Shown here piece after piece: positions 34,983 through 43,508 of a stretch of DNA of 64,000 nt. Numbering within the stretch: the first letter of the stretch is position 1; every line of letters begins with the position of its first letter. Location of the stretch: NCBI GenBank assembly GCA_964552675.1, contig CAZKHJ010000013.1:3758-67757 (forward strand), in the 5' to 3' direction. The position numbers and the translations under genes are program-made. The DNA comes from Sulfurimicrobium sp964552675. GTDB taxonomy: Bacteria > Pseudomonadota > Gammaproteobacteria > Burkholderiales > Sulfuricellaceae. The notes under the pieces are model-generated. The model was not told the DNA's origin and did no database searches. It was given only the letters and a program-made list of their open reading frames with translations.

Positions 34983-35558
34983 ATGAAACTGATACTTGCT
35001 TCCACCTCCCCCTACCGGCGTGAACTGCTCGAACGGCTGAAAATTCCTTTCGAGGTTTTTGCACCCAATGTGGACGAAACCCCGCTGCCTGGCGAAACTC
35101 CGGAGCAGACCGCCACCCGCCTGGCGGAGGCCAAAGCGCGGGCGGGTGAAGCCAATTTCCCGGATGCCCTGATCATCGGCTCGGATCAGGTAGCAACCCT
35201 GGGCGGCCTGCAGCTGGGCAAGCCACACACCCATGACAATGCCACCCGCCAGCTGCGCATGATGCGTGGCAGAAGCGTGATCTTCAACACCGCCCTGTGC
35301 CTCTACAACAGCCAGACCGGCAGCGTGCAGAATCGCCTGGTGCCGTTCACCGTGACTTTCCGTGACCTGAGCGATACGCAGATCGAGCACTATCTGACCA
35401 AGGAGCAGCCCTACAACTGCGCCGGCAGCGCCAAGTCGGAAGGGCTCGGCATCGCGCTCATCGCCCGGATGGAAGGCGACGACCCCAACGCCCTGATCGG
35501 CCTGCCCATGATTGCCCTGATCGACATGCTGCAGAATGAGGGTTTTGCGGTTATCTAA
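34983..35558 (+). CDS. maf: Maf-family nucleotide pyrophosphatase (YceF type)
   Basis: A 191-residue Maf protein: LILASTSPYRRELLERL at the start, DETP, the base-specificity loop IIGSDQVA and the KSEGLGI block. Maf proteins hydrolyse non-standard or modified nucleotides; this YceF-like set prefers m7GTP. It is 23 bp after pycB and 3 bp before the next gene, suggesting one operon. In many relatives maf adjoins yceD-rpmF; here the carboxylase pair separates them. Confidence 0.93.
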   Translation: MKLILASTSPYRRELLERLKIPFEVFAPNVDETPLPGETPEQTATRLAEAKARAGEANFPDALIIGSDQVATLGGLQLGKPHTHDNATRQLRMMRGRSVIFNTALCLYNSQTGSVQNRLVPFTVTFRDLSDTQIEHYLTKEQPYNCAGSAKSEGLGIALIARMEGDDPNALIGLPMIALIDMLQNEGFAVI

Positions 35559-35561
35559 CCG

Positions 35562-36314
35562 ATGAAGACGGGCATCCTGTATCTCATTCCCGTCCCTCTT
35601 GGCGAGGAAGGCGACATTGAGGCACTCATTCCGCAGCAGGCAAGGCAGCTGGCCGCATCGCTCCATGCCTTCGTCGTCGAGCACCCCAAGACTGCGCGCC
35701 AGTTTCTCAAAAAAACCGGCACGGCCATTCCCCTGCAGGAAATCCGCATGTCCACCCTGAACGAGCATACCCGCCCGGAGGAACTGGAAAGCCTGTTACA
35801 ACCCCTGCTGGCGGGAGAGGACATCGGGCTGCTGTCGGAGGCAGGTTGCCCTGCGGTGGCCGATCCCGGTGCAAACCTGGTGCGCCTCGCACATGCAAAA
35901 AACATCCGGGTTGCCCCCCTGGTCGGCCCATCCTCCATTCTGCTTGCCCTGATGGCCTCGGGGCTCAACGGGCAAAGTTTCGCCTTCCTCGGCTATTTGC
36001 CAGCGGAAAAAAGTGAACGGGTGAAAAGAATCACGGAAATCGAGCAGATTTCACAGCGTCTCGACCAGGCCCAGATTTTTATCGAAACGCCCTACCGCAA
36101 CAATCAGTTGCTGCAGGATCTGGTGGAAATCTGCCATCCGGAAACCGAGCTGTGCGTAGCGTCGGACCTGACGCTGCCTTCCGAAAGCGTGATGACCAGA
36201 CGCATGAGCGAATGGAAGAAACATCTGCCGGATTACAACAAACGGCCTGCGATATTTCTGCTTTACCGCCGCCCGTCTAAAATCAGGAATACACTGCCAC
36301 GGCAGAGAAAATAA
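35562..36314 (+). CDS. SAM-dependent methyltransferase of the tetrapyrrole-methylase/RsmI-like family
   Basis: A 250-residue protein resembling the smaller RsmI-like paralogues: LYLIPVPLGE at the start, LSEAGCPAVADPG and LVGPSSILLALMASG. These share the SAM-binding fold with RsmI (16S rRNA C1402 ribose methylation), but the N-terminal GTPIGN-type loop of RsmI is changed, so the substrate is unclear. It begins three bases after the maf stop. Confidence 0.82.
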   Translation: MKTGILYLIPVPLGEEGDIEALIPQQARQLAASLHAFVVEHPKTARQFLKKTGTAIPLQEIRMSTLNEHTRPEELESLLQPLLAGEDIGLLSEAGCPAVADPGANLVRLAHAKNIRVAPLVGPSSILLALMASGLNGQSFAFLGYLPAEKSERVKRITEIEQISQRLDQAQIFIETPYRNNQLLQDLVEICHPETELCVASDLTLPSESVMTRRMSEWKKHLPDYNKRPAIFLLYRRPSKIRNTLPRQRK

Positions 36315-36423
36315 TCGCGCCAGCCCGGAGATAACCCAGTCAACAGGCGCCTATACCTTAGGGCGAGGTAACGGAAAACAATGCCGCCCTTAGTTCAAAA
36401 ACCATATCCGGAGACAACGCATC

Positions 36424-36876
36424 ATGATAACCGTACAAAAACTCAAGCGACTGACGGCGGGATTCGTCCTGGCGATAACCGTCGCATCAGGCGAATGCCT
36501 GGCCGCCGAGGCACCCTCGGCGAAAGCCACCCCCAGGGAAAAAGTGGTATTCCAGGTCAGCGTAGGCGACTCGAAAACTTGGAATCTGACGCTTAACAAT
36601 GCTAAGAATGTGCAGCAGGAACTGGGCAGCGACAATGTGGATGTCGAAATCGTCGTCTATGGCCCTGGCATCGGCATGCTCAAATTCGATTCGATCGTGG
36701 CAAACCGGATCGACGAAGCAGTCGCAGACGGGGTCAGGATTGTTGCCTGCGAGAACACCATGAAGGCGCAAAAGCTCACCAGGGACGACATGCTCGCTTC
36801 CGCCGGTTTTGTCCCGGCCGGGGTGGTTGAATTGATGAAAAGACAGAAAGAAGGCTACGCCTATATCCGCCCCTAA
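36424..36876 (+). CDS. Exported DsrE-like protein
   Basis: A 150-residue protein with a signal peptide (LTAGFVLAITVASGECLA) and a DsrE/DsrF-like fold region: VVFQVSVGDSKTWNLTLNNAKNVQQEL, VEIVVYGPGIGML and a Cys in RIVACENTM. DsrE-like proteins carry or relay sulfur, and periplasmic forms are common in sulfur-oxidising betaproteobacteria. Only one conserved cysteine is visible. It appears as a single gene. Confidence 0.8.
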   Translation: MITVQKLKRLTAGFVLAITVASGECLAAEAPSAKATPREKVVFQVSVGDSKTWNLTLNNAKNVQQELGSDNVDVEIVVYGPGIGMLKFDSIVANRIDEAVADGVRIVACENTMKAQKLTRDDMLASAGFVPAGVVELMKRQKEGYAYIRP

Positions 36877-37154
36877 GCGCAAAAAACGTTCAGGTCGACC
36901 CCGGTAATCACTACATCCCTCAGATGCGGAGCACCATGAAGAAATCCATTCTGGCCGGCGCCGACCTGCCGGAAAGTTTCAAGGAAAATCTCATCCTGGC
37001 GCTGCTCAGGGCCGCGCCAGGACAAGGATGCCCAGGAACATTCAGATTCCAGCTTCCCTGGCTTCGAGGCTGCCAGGATTGCAGGACTATGCAGAGAGGG
37101 GAAATATGCTGCAGTAAATGACCGGCGATGTTTCTGCGCCGCCATCAGTGATAG

Positions 37155-37403
37155 TCAAGGGCGTGTTGCCTCGACACAGGAAAGGATGGCATCGAGACGG
37201 ATTTCCCGCACTTCGTTGCTGTCCACCTCCCTGAATTTCAGCCATTCCGCTCCGTTTCGGGTCGCCACGTCAAGTGGCATGACGGTATGGCGGATTGTTG
37301 CCGAGTCCTGGCAGTATTCAAGCAACAAGGGAATTTTGCGCAACACACTGAATTCCAGGCGTTCGTGCTGCGCGCACGAAATGGGTTGGTACTCAAGCGC
37401 CAC
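37155..37403 (-). CDS. Rof-like Rho-binding antiterminator
   Basis: An 82-residue protein matching the Rof (YaeO) pattern: YQPISCAQHERLEF at the start (YQPI.C...LE in Rof), then a strand-rich middle and EVREIRLDAILS near the end. Rof binds Rho and reduces termination. No operon partner is visible; a fragmentary membrane gene follows on the upstream side. Confidence 0.7.
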   Translation of the reverse strand: MALEYQPISCAQHERLEFSVLRKIPLLLEYCQDSATIRHTVMPLDVATRNGAEWLKFREVDSNEVREIRLDAILSCVEATRP

Positions 37404-37415
37404 AACTTCAACCGG

Positions 37416-37555
37416 TCAAAGGAATATCACCGCCGGGAACACCGCTGCGGCCAGCACCAGCACCAGCCACTCCATATTATGGCGCGCCAGCCAGCCGGTA
37501 AAATGCGCAACCAGAATGGCAATNNNNNNNNNNTATAAAAAGCGATGAAACCCAT
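37416..37555 (-). CDS. Small membrane protein interrupted by an assembly gap
   Basis: On the minus strand an ATG at 37555 (MGFIAFY) runs into ten N bases, and beyond the gap a hydrophobic frame reads IAILVAHFTGWLAR then a second helix WLVLVLAAAVFPAVIFL before a stop at 37416-37418. The two frames agree only if the true gap length is not ten. It would be a short two-helix inner-membrane protein. Coordinates inside the gap are uncertain. Confidence 0.45.
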
Positions 37556-37637
37556 CTTCAGTGTTCCTTATACGATTCTCAGGTACAGGATAGCCCAGTT
37601 CTGGCGCATTCGGCTATAGGGGAATCCCTTATAGCCA

Positions 37638-38126
37638 CTAGTGCAGCGACTGGCTCTGGTCTGCCGGCAGGCCACTGACGATTTCATCCATGCTGGCATC
37701 GCGGATGTTTTCCACCTTTACCACGAAAGTCACAGTCTGGCCTGCCAGGGGGTGGTTGGCGTCAACCGTGAGTTTCCCGTCAGCAATGCGGCTTACCCGG
37801 AACAGCCGGCTCTCGCCACTCTCGCTCTGGAACTCGACTTCCGCGCCAAGGCGGCGGAATTCCGGCGGCACATTCTCGATATCGTCGGTAAAGCTGAGAT
37901 TCGGGTCAGGTTCGCCAAAGCCTTCCTGCGGGTTAAGCGTCACTTCCACCCGGTCGCCCACCTTGCAGCCTTCCAGCGCCGTCTCGATCTTGTCGAACAG
38001 GGGGCTGTTGCCGCCATGAACATAACCCACCGGCATGTCATACTGCTCATATACCGAGCCGGCCTGATCCATGATCATGTAGGTCACATATACTGCCTTG
38101 TTCCTGGAGACTTTCTGTTCACTCAT
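37638..38126 (-). CDS. FKBP-type peptidyl-prolyl isomerase, SlyD-like
   Basis: A 162-residue SlyD-like protein: VTYMIMDQAGSVYE, HGGNSPLFDKIETALEG, the insert-in-flap domain with PQEGFGEPDP, and VDANHPLAGQTVTFVVKV. It accelerates proline isomerisation and acts as a chaperone. It has no His/Cys-rich nickel-binding tail. The start at 38126 (MSEQKV) is preferred to a longer frame. Confidence 0.93.
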   Translation of the reverse strand: MSEQKVSRNKAVYVTYMIMDQAGSVYEQYDMPVGYVHGGNSPLFDKIETALEGCKVGDRVEVTLNPQEGFGEPDPNLSFTDDIENVPPEFRRLGAEVEFQSESGESRLFRVSRIADGKLTVDANHPLAGQTVTFVVKVENIRDASMDEIVSGLPADQSQSLH

Positions 38127-38173
38127 GGTGCGCGTGTCATTCCCAAAAAGGCGTGATTGTAGCCCGAGAAACA

Positions 38174-40195
38174 TCAGGAACCAAGCTTGCTCACCTCGAT
38201 ATCCACCATCAATTCCCGCATCTGGGCAGAAAAAGGCCAGGTCAGGGTCAAGGTCACCGCCTGCATGATTTTCTCAAAGCCGGCTTCCGACTGTGACACG
38301 GTAAAGTGCGGCCGGCTTTGCACCAGGGCCGGCACGCTGAGGTGCAGGGACAAGGCGCCGCCCAGCACCTCATCCTGCAACTCCAGTTTTCTCGCCGCTT
38401 CGAAACCGAGCATCTGGCCGAACCCGCCAGGAATCTGATTGTTGTAGACAAAGCGTCCGGCTGGGCCGTCGCAGCTCGGCATCGCCAGATTGATCTCGGT
38501 GCGAAACAAACCGTCCGCCTCGCCGCTGAAATGGTAGGTCACCCGCAAGCGTGAACCGGAAACGGCAATCCGCTTGTCGATCAGCAACTTGTCATGTTCA
38601 CAGGTAAATACGCCATGCGCCGATTTTTCATCGCCCGGTCGCAACACATAGCCGCGCAAGGGAATGGCCCCCGCACCGCACAACAGGCTGTCCTGAAACA
38701 ACATGCGCGGTTCGCTATCCAGCGCCAGATCAGCAGGCGTGATTTCATGCTTGAAGCTCACACGCTCGTGAGGGTTGGCGATCCCCTCACCATCATGGTG
38801 CGAACTCTGGTTGAGATGAATCTTGCGATGGTAATGCTCAGCCTGGCGCGCCAGCGTATCGCCAAAATTATGCTGCAGGCCGTAAGCATCAAATTCACAG
38901 ATCGCGCCACTGCCATCCTGGCGCAACACGGCCTGAATATCATCGTTACGGAGAAACATCTCCTCTTTGCCGTCCAGATCCAGATCGTCCTCGATCCGGG
39001 CCGGACGTGGCGCAACATGATCCAGCATGGCCTCCAGCGCAACGATGGCATGGTAGACGGCACGCCTCAGATGCGGCAGGTACAATCCGCCGAAAAGGCC
39101 GTGCCAGTAGGCATCGTTGGCTTGCGCTTCATACAGCATGTCGCGCATGGCCCGGTTTTTTTTCTTTTCCGGCAGTTCGGCATAACGCTGCGAAAGTTGC
39201 AACATGCGCTTGTGCATCCAGTTGGATTCCGGATAGCGACTGAGGAAATTTTTCCAGATGCCACCGCGCAGAAACGCCTTGTCGCGCTCAAAGCGCCCCT
39301 GCTCCTTGGACGCCTGAATCAGGTCGGCATAGGCGTTGGCAGCCTCGGCAGGCAGGGTCCACTCGTTCATTTCGATGTACGAGGTAGTAGGCAGATACAC
39401 GATGCCACGTGTGCGGGACTGGGTATGGTAATCACAGTACTTCATGGGTTTGATCAGGGGGGAAGCCAGCACGCCGCGAATGAAATCTTCCAGCCAGCCC
39501 TTTTCATATACCCATTCATAGGTTTCCGGCCAGATGCCGAATTTCTCGATATCGTCAAAATAGACGGCGGCCTCCCCGTCCTCGCCAGCCAGACTTTCCA
39601 GGTATTGCACGGCCTCGGCTGCGGGGGAAAAGGGGAAGCGATAGCGCAGCGCCTCGGAAATCGGGAACAAATCGAGACGCCGTCCATCCTCCTCCGTGGT
39701 GTAGTAGCCTTTCAGGTCCTCCACTTTCCTGCCGGCACAGAGGAAATGGTAGTCATCCACCATGACGTAGCGAATGCCTGCATCGGCCAGGGCCGGTACC
39801 ACGGTCGCCTCCCAGACCCGTTCGGTAAGCCAGGCACCCTGGGGACGCTGGCCGCATTTCTGCTCCAGCTTGTCGGACAGCGCCAGCACCTGGCCGATAC
39901 GGTCACGGTTCGGAATCACTGCCAGCACCGGCTCGGTATCGCCCGCCCCTACCAGTTCCACCTGGCCGCGCCGCACCATTTCGTTGAGCAGCGCCATATC
40001 CTCGGGGTAGTGCCGCAACATGTAATCCAGCAGCCAGCCGGAAAAATGCACCGCAAAAGGGAACTCGGGATAGCGGTAAAGGGTGTGAATGAACGGGCGA
40101 TAGCAGCGCATATGCGCGTCGTGCAGCACTTCCGTGAAGTTGCCAACAGGCTGGTGGGCATGGACACCGAGCAGCAATGCAATTTGTCTGGTCAT
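38174..40195 (-). CDS. GH57 4-alpha-glucanotransferase / alpha-amylase-like enzyme
   Basis: A 673-residue GH57 enzyme. It begins LLGVHAHQPVGNF (GH57 motif 1 HQP), has AWLTERVWE with the likely nucleophile Glu, VMVDDYHFL, FDDIEKFGIWPETYEW with the acid Asp, and the C-terminal beta domains of the glucanotransferase subgroup. It should rearrange alpha-1,4-glucans. It lies in a block with a second GH57, glgC and glgB, so it probably works in glycogen metabolism. Its start is 107 bp from the next gene upstream. Confidence 0.92.
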   Translation of the reverse strand: MTRQIALLLGVHAHQPVGNFTEVLHDAHMRCYRPFIHTLYRYPEFPFAVHFSGWLLDYMLRHYPEDMALLNEMVRRGQVELVGAGDTEPVLAVIPNRDRIGQVLALSDKLEQKCGQRPQGAWLTERVWEATVVPALADAGIRYVMVDDYHFLCAGRKVEDLKGYYTTEEDGRRLDLFPISEALRYRFPFSPAAEAVQYLESLAGEDGEAAVYFDDIEKFGIWPETYEWVYEKGWLEDFIRGVLASPLIKPMKYCDYHTQSRTRGIVYLPTTSYIEMNEWTLPAEAANAYADLIQASKEQGRFERDKAFLRGGIWKNFLSRYPESNWMHKRMLQLSQRYAELPEKKKNRAMRDMLYEAQANDAYWHGLFGGLYLPHLRRAVYHAIVALEAMLDHVAPRPARIEDDLDLDGKEEMFLRNDDIQAVLRQDGSGAICEFDAYGLQHNFGDTLARQAEHYHRKIHLNQSSHHDGEGIANPHERVSFKHEITPADLALDSEPRMLFQDSLLCGAGAIPLRGYVLRPGDEKSAHGVFTCEHDKLLIDKRIAVSGSRLRVTYHFSGEADGLFRTEINLAMPSCDGPAGRFVYNNQIPGGFGQMLGFEAARKLELQDEVLGGALSLHLSVPALVQSRPHFTVSQSEAGFEKIMQAVTLTLTWPFSAQMRELMVDIEVSKLGS

Positions 40196-40301
40196 CGTTT
40201 TAAAATCAATGTTGAGTTTTAGCCTGGAGCTTTAAATGCTGGAATGCGCGGTCATGCCCTCATTCATTCAAAGCTCAAAATTTGGAATTCAAGAATTGTT
40301 G

Positions 40302-42044
40302 CTACGCGGCTCTCCGCATCGCACCGCCGGCTTCCGCATCCCCTCCTCCCTGGCTGATCGAAACATCCAGTTCCAGCGGCGGCACCAATAGCAGTAGGCG
40401 GTACAGGTCAGCCAGATTTTCCCGGTATAGCTTGTCAAAGCTTCTGACGCTATCACCTGGATTGTAGTCGCCAAACCACCAGAACCAGTCCGACCCCTCG
40501 CACACCGCGAGCTGGCGTGCAGCCTTGTCTTTCTGCTCCGGAGTGAGGCGGCCGCTTGCCATGACAAGATCATAGCTCTGCTTGGCCTGACACAACAGAT
40601 CCCAGGCACGGTTTTTTTCCGGGCATCCCATCCAGGTAGTGAAATTCCCATACACCCAGCTACCCGCCACAAGGCGAGGCAAATCGCGCATTGCCGCACA
40701 AGGCAGGTGCGCCGTTTGCTGCTGCGCCTGGTCGCGGCAGGTGTCGAGATAATCGCTGAAAGTCGTCAGTTCGATGTGGGGATGGTTTTGCAGCATGGCG
40801 TACATTTCGGACAGGAAATAATAGCCGTTGTAAGGATAGTATTCCCAGGCATTTTCCCCATCGAGAATAATGCTGACCACCGGGTTTTCATGGCTGTTGC
40901 TCTGGTGCCAGATTTCCTCCAGCGCATGCACAAAATTGAACACCGCATCACGGCCAAACCACTTGGCATATTCGAAGCCGATCATGTCAGACAGGCGGTC
41001 ATCGCGGAAGAAGCAGGCGATCTCGTTGTGGCCGTCGTTAATGCGGTACGGCCGGTACAGATAATTAATTGGACCTCCCTGCAACTCCCCCTGATGAGAG
41101 TGGGACAGGCTGTTGCCCAGCACCCCCTGTCCGGTGGCGATCCAGCGACAGCCGTTTTGTGCCATCAGCATTGCTGCCGCATGGGAAACGCCGCCTTCCG
41201 CAGGCCACATGCCCTCAGGGCGGGAGCCAAAATACTGCTCATGTATTTTGAGGGCTTCGGCGATATGGAAGGAGACACGTTGCGCGCCACCTGGATATTG
41301 TGGCGAGACAGGCAGGCCGATATCGGGAACACTCTCGCGCGCACTGTTGAAATCCAGCAATAGCGGAGCAATGGGATGATAATAAGGCGTAGAGGAAAGC
41401 TCGATCTGGCCATCGTCTGCCAGCTTGCGATAGCGCGGGATAATTCCCGCGATCAGTTCGCCGATGAGCGCGACCAGCTGCTGCCGCTCCTTGTAGGTAA
41501 ACAGATTGCCCTTGGACATCATGGCGACCACCAGCTCGTGCTCACGCCGCACGCTCTCCCCTGTCCAGGCAAGGTGATACCACACCAGCAGATCTGCCAG
41601 ATACTGACTGGAAAGATAATGCAAATGCTCCACTCCATGCCCTTCATGCAGCCTGTATAGCTCATGCAGGCGCTTGTAGGCAGGATAGGGCTCGATCATC
41701 TTGCTGTGGTTGCTGCGAAAACAGCTCTCCACCACCAGCTTGCGCTGTTCCAGGGTCAGGTGCTCAAGATCCTTGGCCGCCAGCAGACGCAACAGCGGAT
41801 CGCGCATTTTTCCACTGCGGAATTGCTCGGTGTAATCCTCCAGTTGGTCAAGCAGGATCGGGACAAAATTCACCACGGCCCGCGCCTGGGGGGATTGCTC
41901 CAGATGATAAGCCATGTCGGTATAGTCCTTGATGGCGTGGAGATAAGTCCAGGGCAAGGCGAATTCGCCGGTATTGTGATGACGGTAGTCCGGCTGGTGC
42001 ATGTGCCAGCACAGAACAAGACTAAGTTTTTTTTGGCTTTTCAT
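40302..42044 (-). CDS. GH57-family glycoside hydrolase
   Basis: A 580-residue GH57 protein starting at 42044 (MKSQKKLSLVLCWHMHQPDYR). Motifs seen are HMHQPDY, the GMWPAEGGVSH nucleophile block, ILDGENAWEYY with the probable acid, and a C-terminal FWWFGDYNPG. It belongs to the subgroup annotated as alpha-amylase/branching-like enzymes. It is the second GH57 on this strand, between the first and glgC, all acting on alpha-glucan. Confidence 0.9.
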   Translation of the reverse strand: MKSQKKLSLVLCWHMHQPDYRHHNTGEFALPWTYLHAIKDYTDMAYHLEQSPQARAVVNFVPILLDQLEDYTEQFRSGKMRDPLLRLLAAKDLEHLTLEQRKLVVESCFRSNHSKMIEPYPAYKRLHELYRLHEGHGVEHLHYLSSQYLADLLVWYHLAWTGESVRREHELVVAMMSKGNLFTYKERQQLVALIGELIAGIIPRYRKLADDGQIELSSTPYYHPIAPLLLDFNSARESVPDIGLPVSPQYPGGAQRVSFHIAEALKIHEQYFGSRPEGMWPAEGGVSHAAAMLMAQNGCRWIATGQGVLGNSLSHSHQGELQGGPINYLYRPYRINDGHNEIACFFRDDRLSDMIGFEYAKWFGRDAVFNFVHALEEIWHQSNSHENPVVSIILDGENAWEYYPYNGYYFLSEMYAMLQNHPHIELTTFSDYLDTCRDQAQQQTAHLPCAAMRDLPRLVAGSWVYGNFTTWMGCPEKNRAWDLLCQAKQSYDLVMASGRLTPEQKDKAARQLAVCEGSDWFWWFGDYNPGDSVRSFDKLYRENLADLYRLLLLVPPLELDVSISQGGGDAEAGGAMRRAA

Positions 42045-42106
42045 GAAAATCCAGCTTGGCACCCGCATCCACAAGGGATGCGGGGCTATTCAGCCCAGGA
42101 ATGAAA

Positions 42107-43384
42107 TCAGCGCACCTGATGGATATGCTGCCCCAGCATTTCCGGGGTAACAAGGGTAATGCCCTTCTCGGTGACGTAAAAACGCTTGGCGTCCTCCACC
42201 GGGTCCAGGCCGATCGTCATACCTTCCGGAATAATGCAGTCCTTGTCCAGCACCACTTTTTTCAGCGTCACATAACGGCCGATATCCACATTCGGCAGAA
42301 TCACCGAATCCTCGATGTCGGCATAACTGTGCACCCGCACATTGGAAAACAGCAGGGAGCGGCGTACTGCGGCACCGCTGATGATACAGCCGCCGGAAAC
42401 CAGCGAGTCCACTGCATATCCGCGCCGCGCATCGTCATCGAACACGAACTTGGCCGGCGGCAATTGTTCCTGATAAGTCCAGATCGGCCACTCCTCATCG
42501 TACAGATTGAGATAGGGCGTGATCTTGGTCATTTCCATATTGGCTTCCCAATAAGCATCGATCGTCCCCACATCGCGCCAGTACGGCTCGGCACCAGGCC
42601 GGCCAACGCAGCTGGCCTCGAAGGGATGCGCAAACACACGGTAGCGATTGACCAGATAGGGAATGACATCCTTGCCGAAGTCGTGGGTGGAATGGGAATC
42701 ATCAGAATCACGAATCAGCTGTTCATAGAGGAAAGGCGAATTGAATACATAGATGCCCATACTCACCATAACGCGTCCCGGCTTGCCCGGAATCTCATCC
42801 GGCACCTCCGGTTTCTCGGTGAACTTCACCACGCGCTGGTGTTCGTCCACGGTCATGACGCCAAAGGCCGAAGCCTCCTCCACCGGGACTTCCATGCAGG
42901 CGACAGTCATGTCGGCCGCATGGGCGGAATGGAACGCCAGCATTTCGCCATAATCCTGCTTGTAGATGTGGTCGCCCGCCAGGATCAGCACGTACTCTGA
43001 CTTGTAGCTGCGCAGAATGTCCATGTTCTGGAACACCGCATCCGCCGTGCCCTTGTACCAGCTTTCCTGGATGCGCTGCTGGGCCGGCAGCAGTTCGACA
43101 AACTCGTTGAATTCGCCGCGCAAGAAGCTCCAGCCACGGTGCAGGTGCTGCAACAGGCTGTGCGCCTTGTACTGGGTAATCACGCCAATGCGGCGGATGC
43201 CGGAGTTGACGCAATTGGAGAGAGGGAAATCAATGATACGGAATTTTCCACCAAATGGCACCGCCGGCTTGGCACGCCAGTCAGTCAGCGCCTTCAGGCG
43301 GCTGCCGCGCCCTCCGGCAAGAATCAGTGCAACGGTATTTTTGGTCAGCAGGCTGATAAAACGAGGGGTGGTGGATGAGTGCAA
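42107..43384 (-). CDS. glgC: Glucose-1-phosphate adenylyltransferase
   Basis: A 425-residue ADP-glucose pyrophosphorylase that commits glucose to glycogen. The nucleotide loop ALILAGGRGSRL, the DFPLSNCVNSGIRR block, ILAGDHIYKQDY and FTEKP match GlgC, with a C-terminal beta-helix. It is divergent from glgB with about 120 bp between the starts, likely holding both promoters. Confidence 0.97.
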   Translation of the reverse strand: MHSSTTPRFISLLTKNTVALILAGGRGSRLKALTDWRAKPAVPFGGKFRIIDFPLSNCVNSGIRRIGVITQYKAHSLLQHLHRGWSFLRGEFNEFVELLPAQQRIQESWYKGTADAVFQNMDILRSYKSEYVLILAGDHIYKQDYGEMLAFHSAHAADMTVACMEVPVEEASAFGVMTVDEHQRVVKFTEKPEVPDEIPGKPGRVMVSMGIYVFNSPFLYEQLIRDSDDSHSTHDFGKDVIPYLVNRYRVFAHPFEASCVGRPGAEPYWRDVGTIDAYWEANMEMTKITPYLNLYDEEWPIWTYQEQLPPAKFVFDDDARRGYAVDSLVSGGCIISGAAVRRSLLFSNVRVHSYADIEDSVILPNVDIGRYVTLKKVVLDKDCIIPEGMTIGLDPVEDAKRFYVTEKGITLVTPEMLGQHIHQVR

Positions 43385-43508
43385 AAAATTCTCCCGGGCT
43401 TACTGAAATCGTTTCCTGAATTATACCCCTTGGCACCGCGCGGAAGTTTGCCTAAAGCCGCCTTCTGGCATATTCTTGGTACATTCCCAACGCAGCGATG
43501 ATGCCTCT

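Noticed and set aside
38594..40222. 542-codon open frame antisense to the first GH57 gene
   Set aside because: GH57 motifs are clear on the other strand; the frame is a codon-bias shadow.
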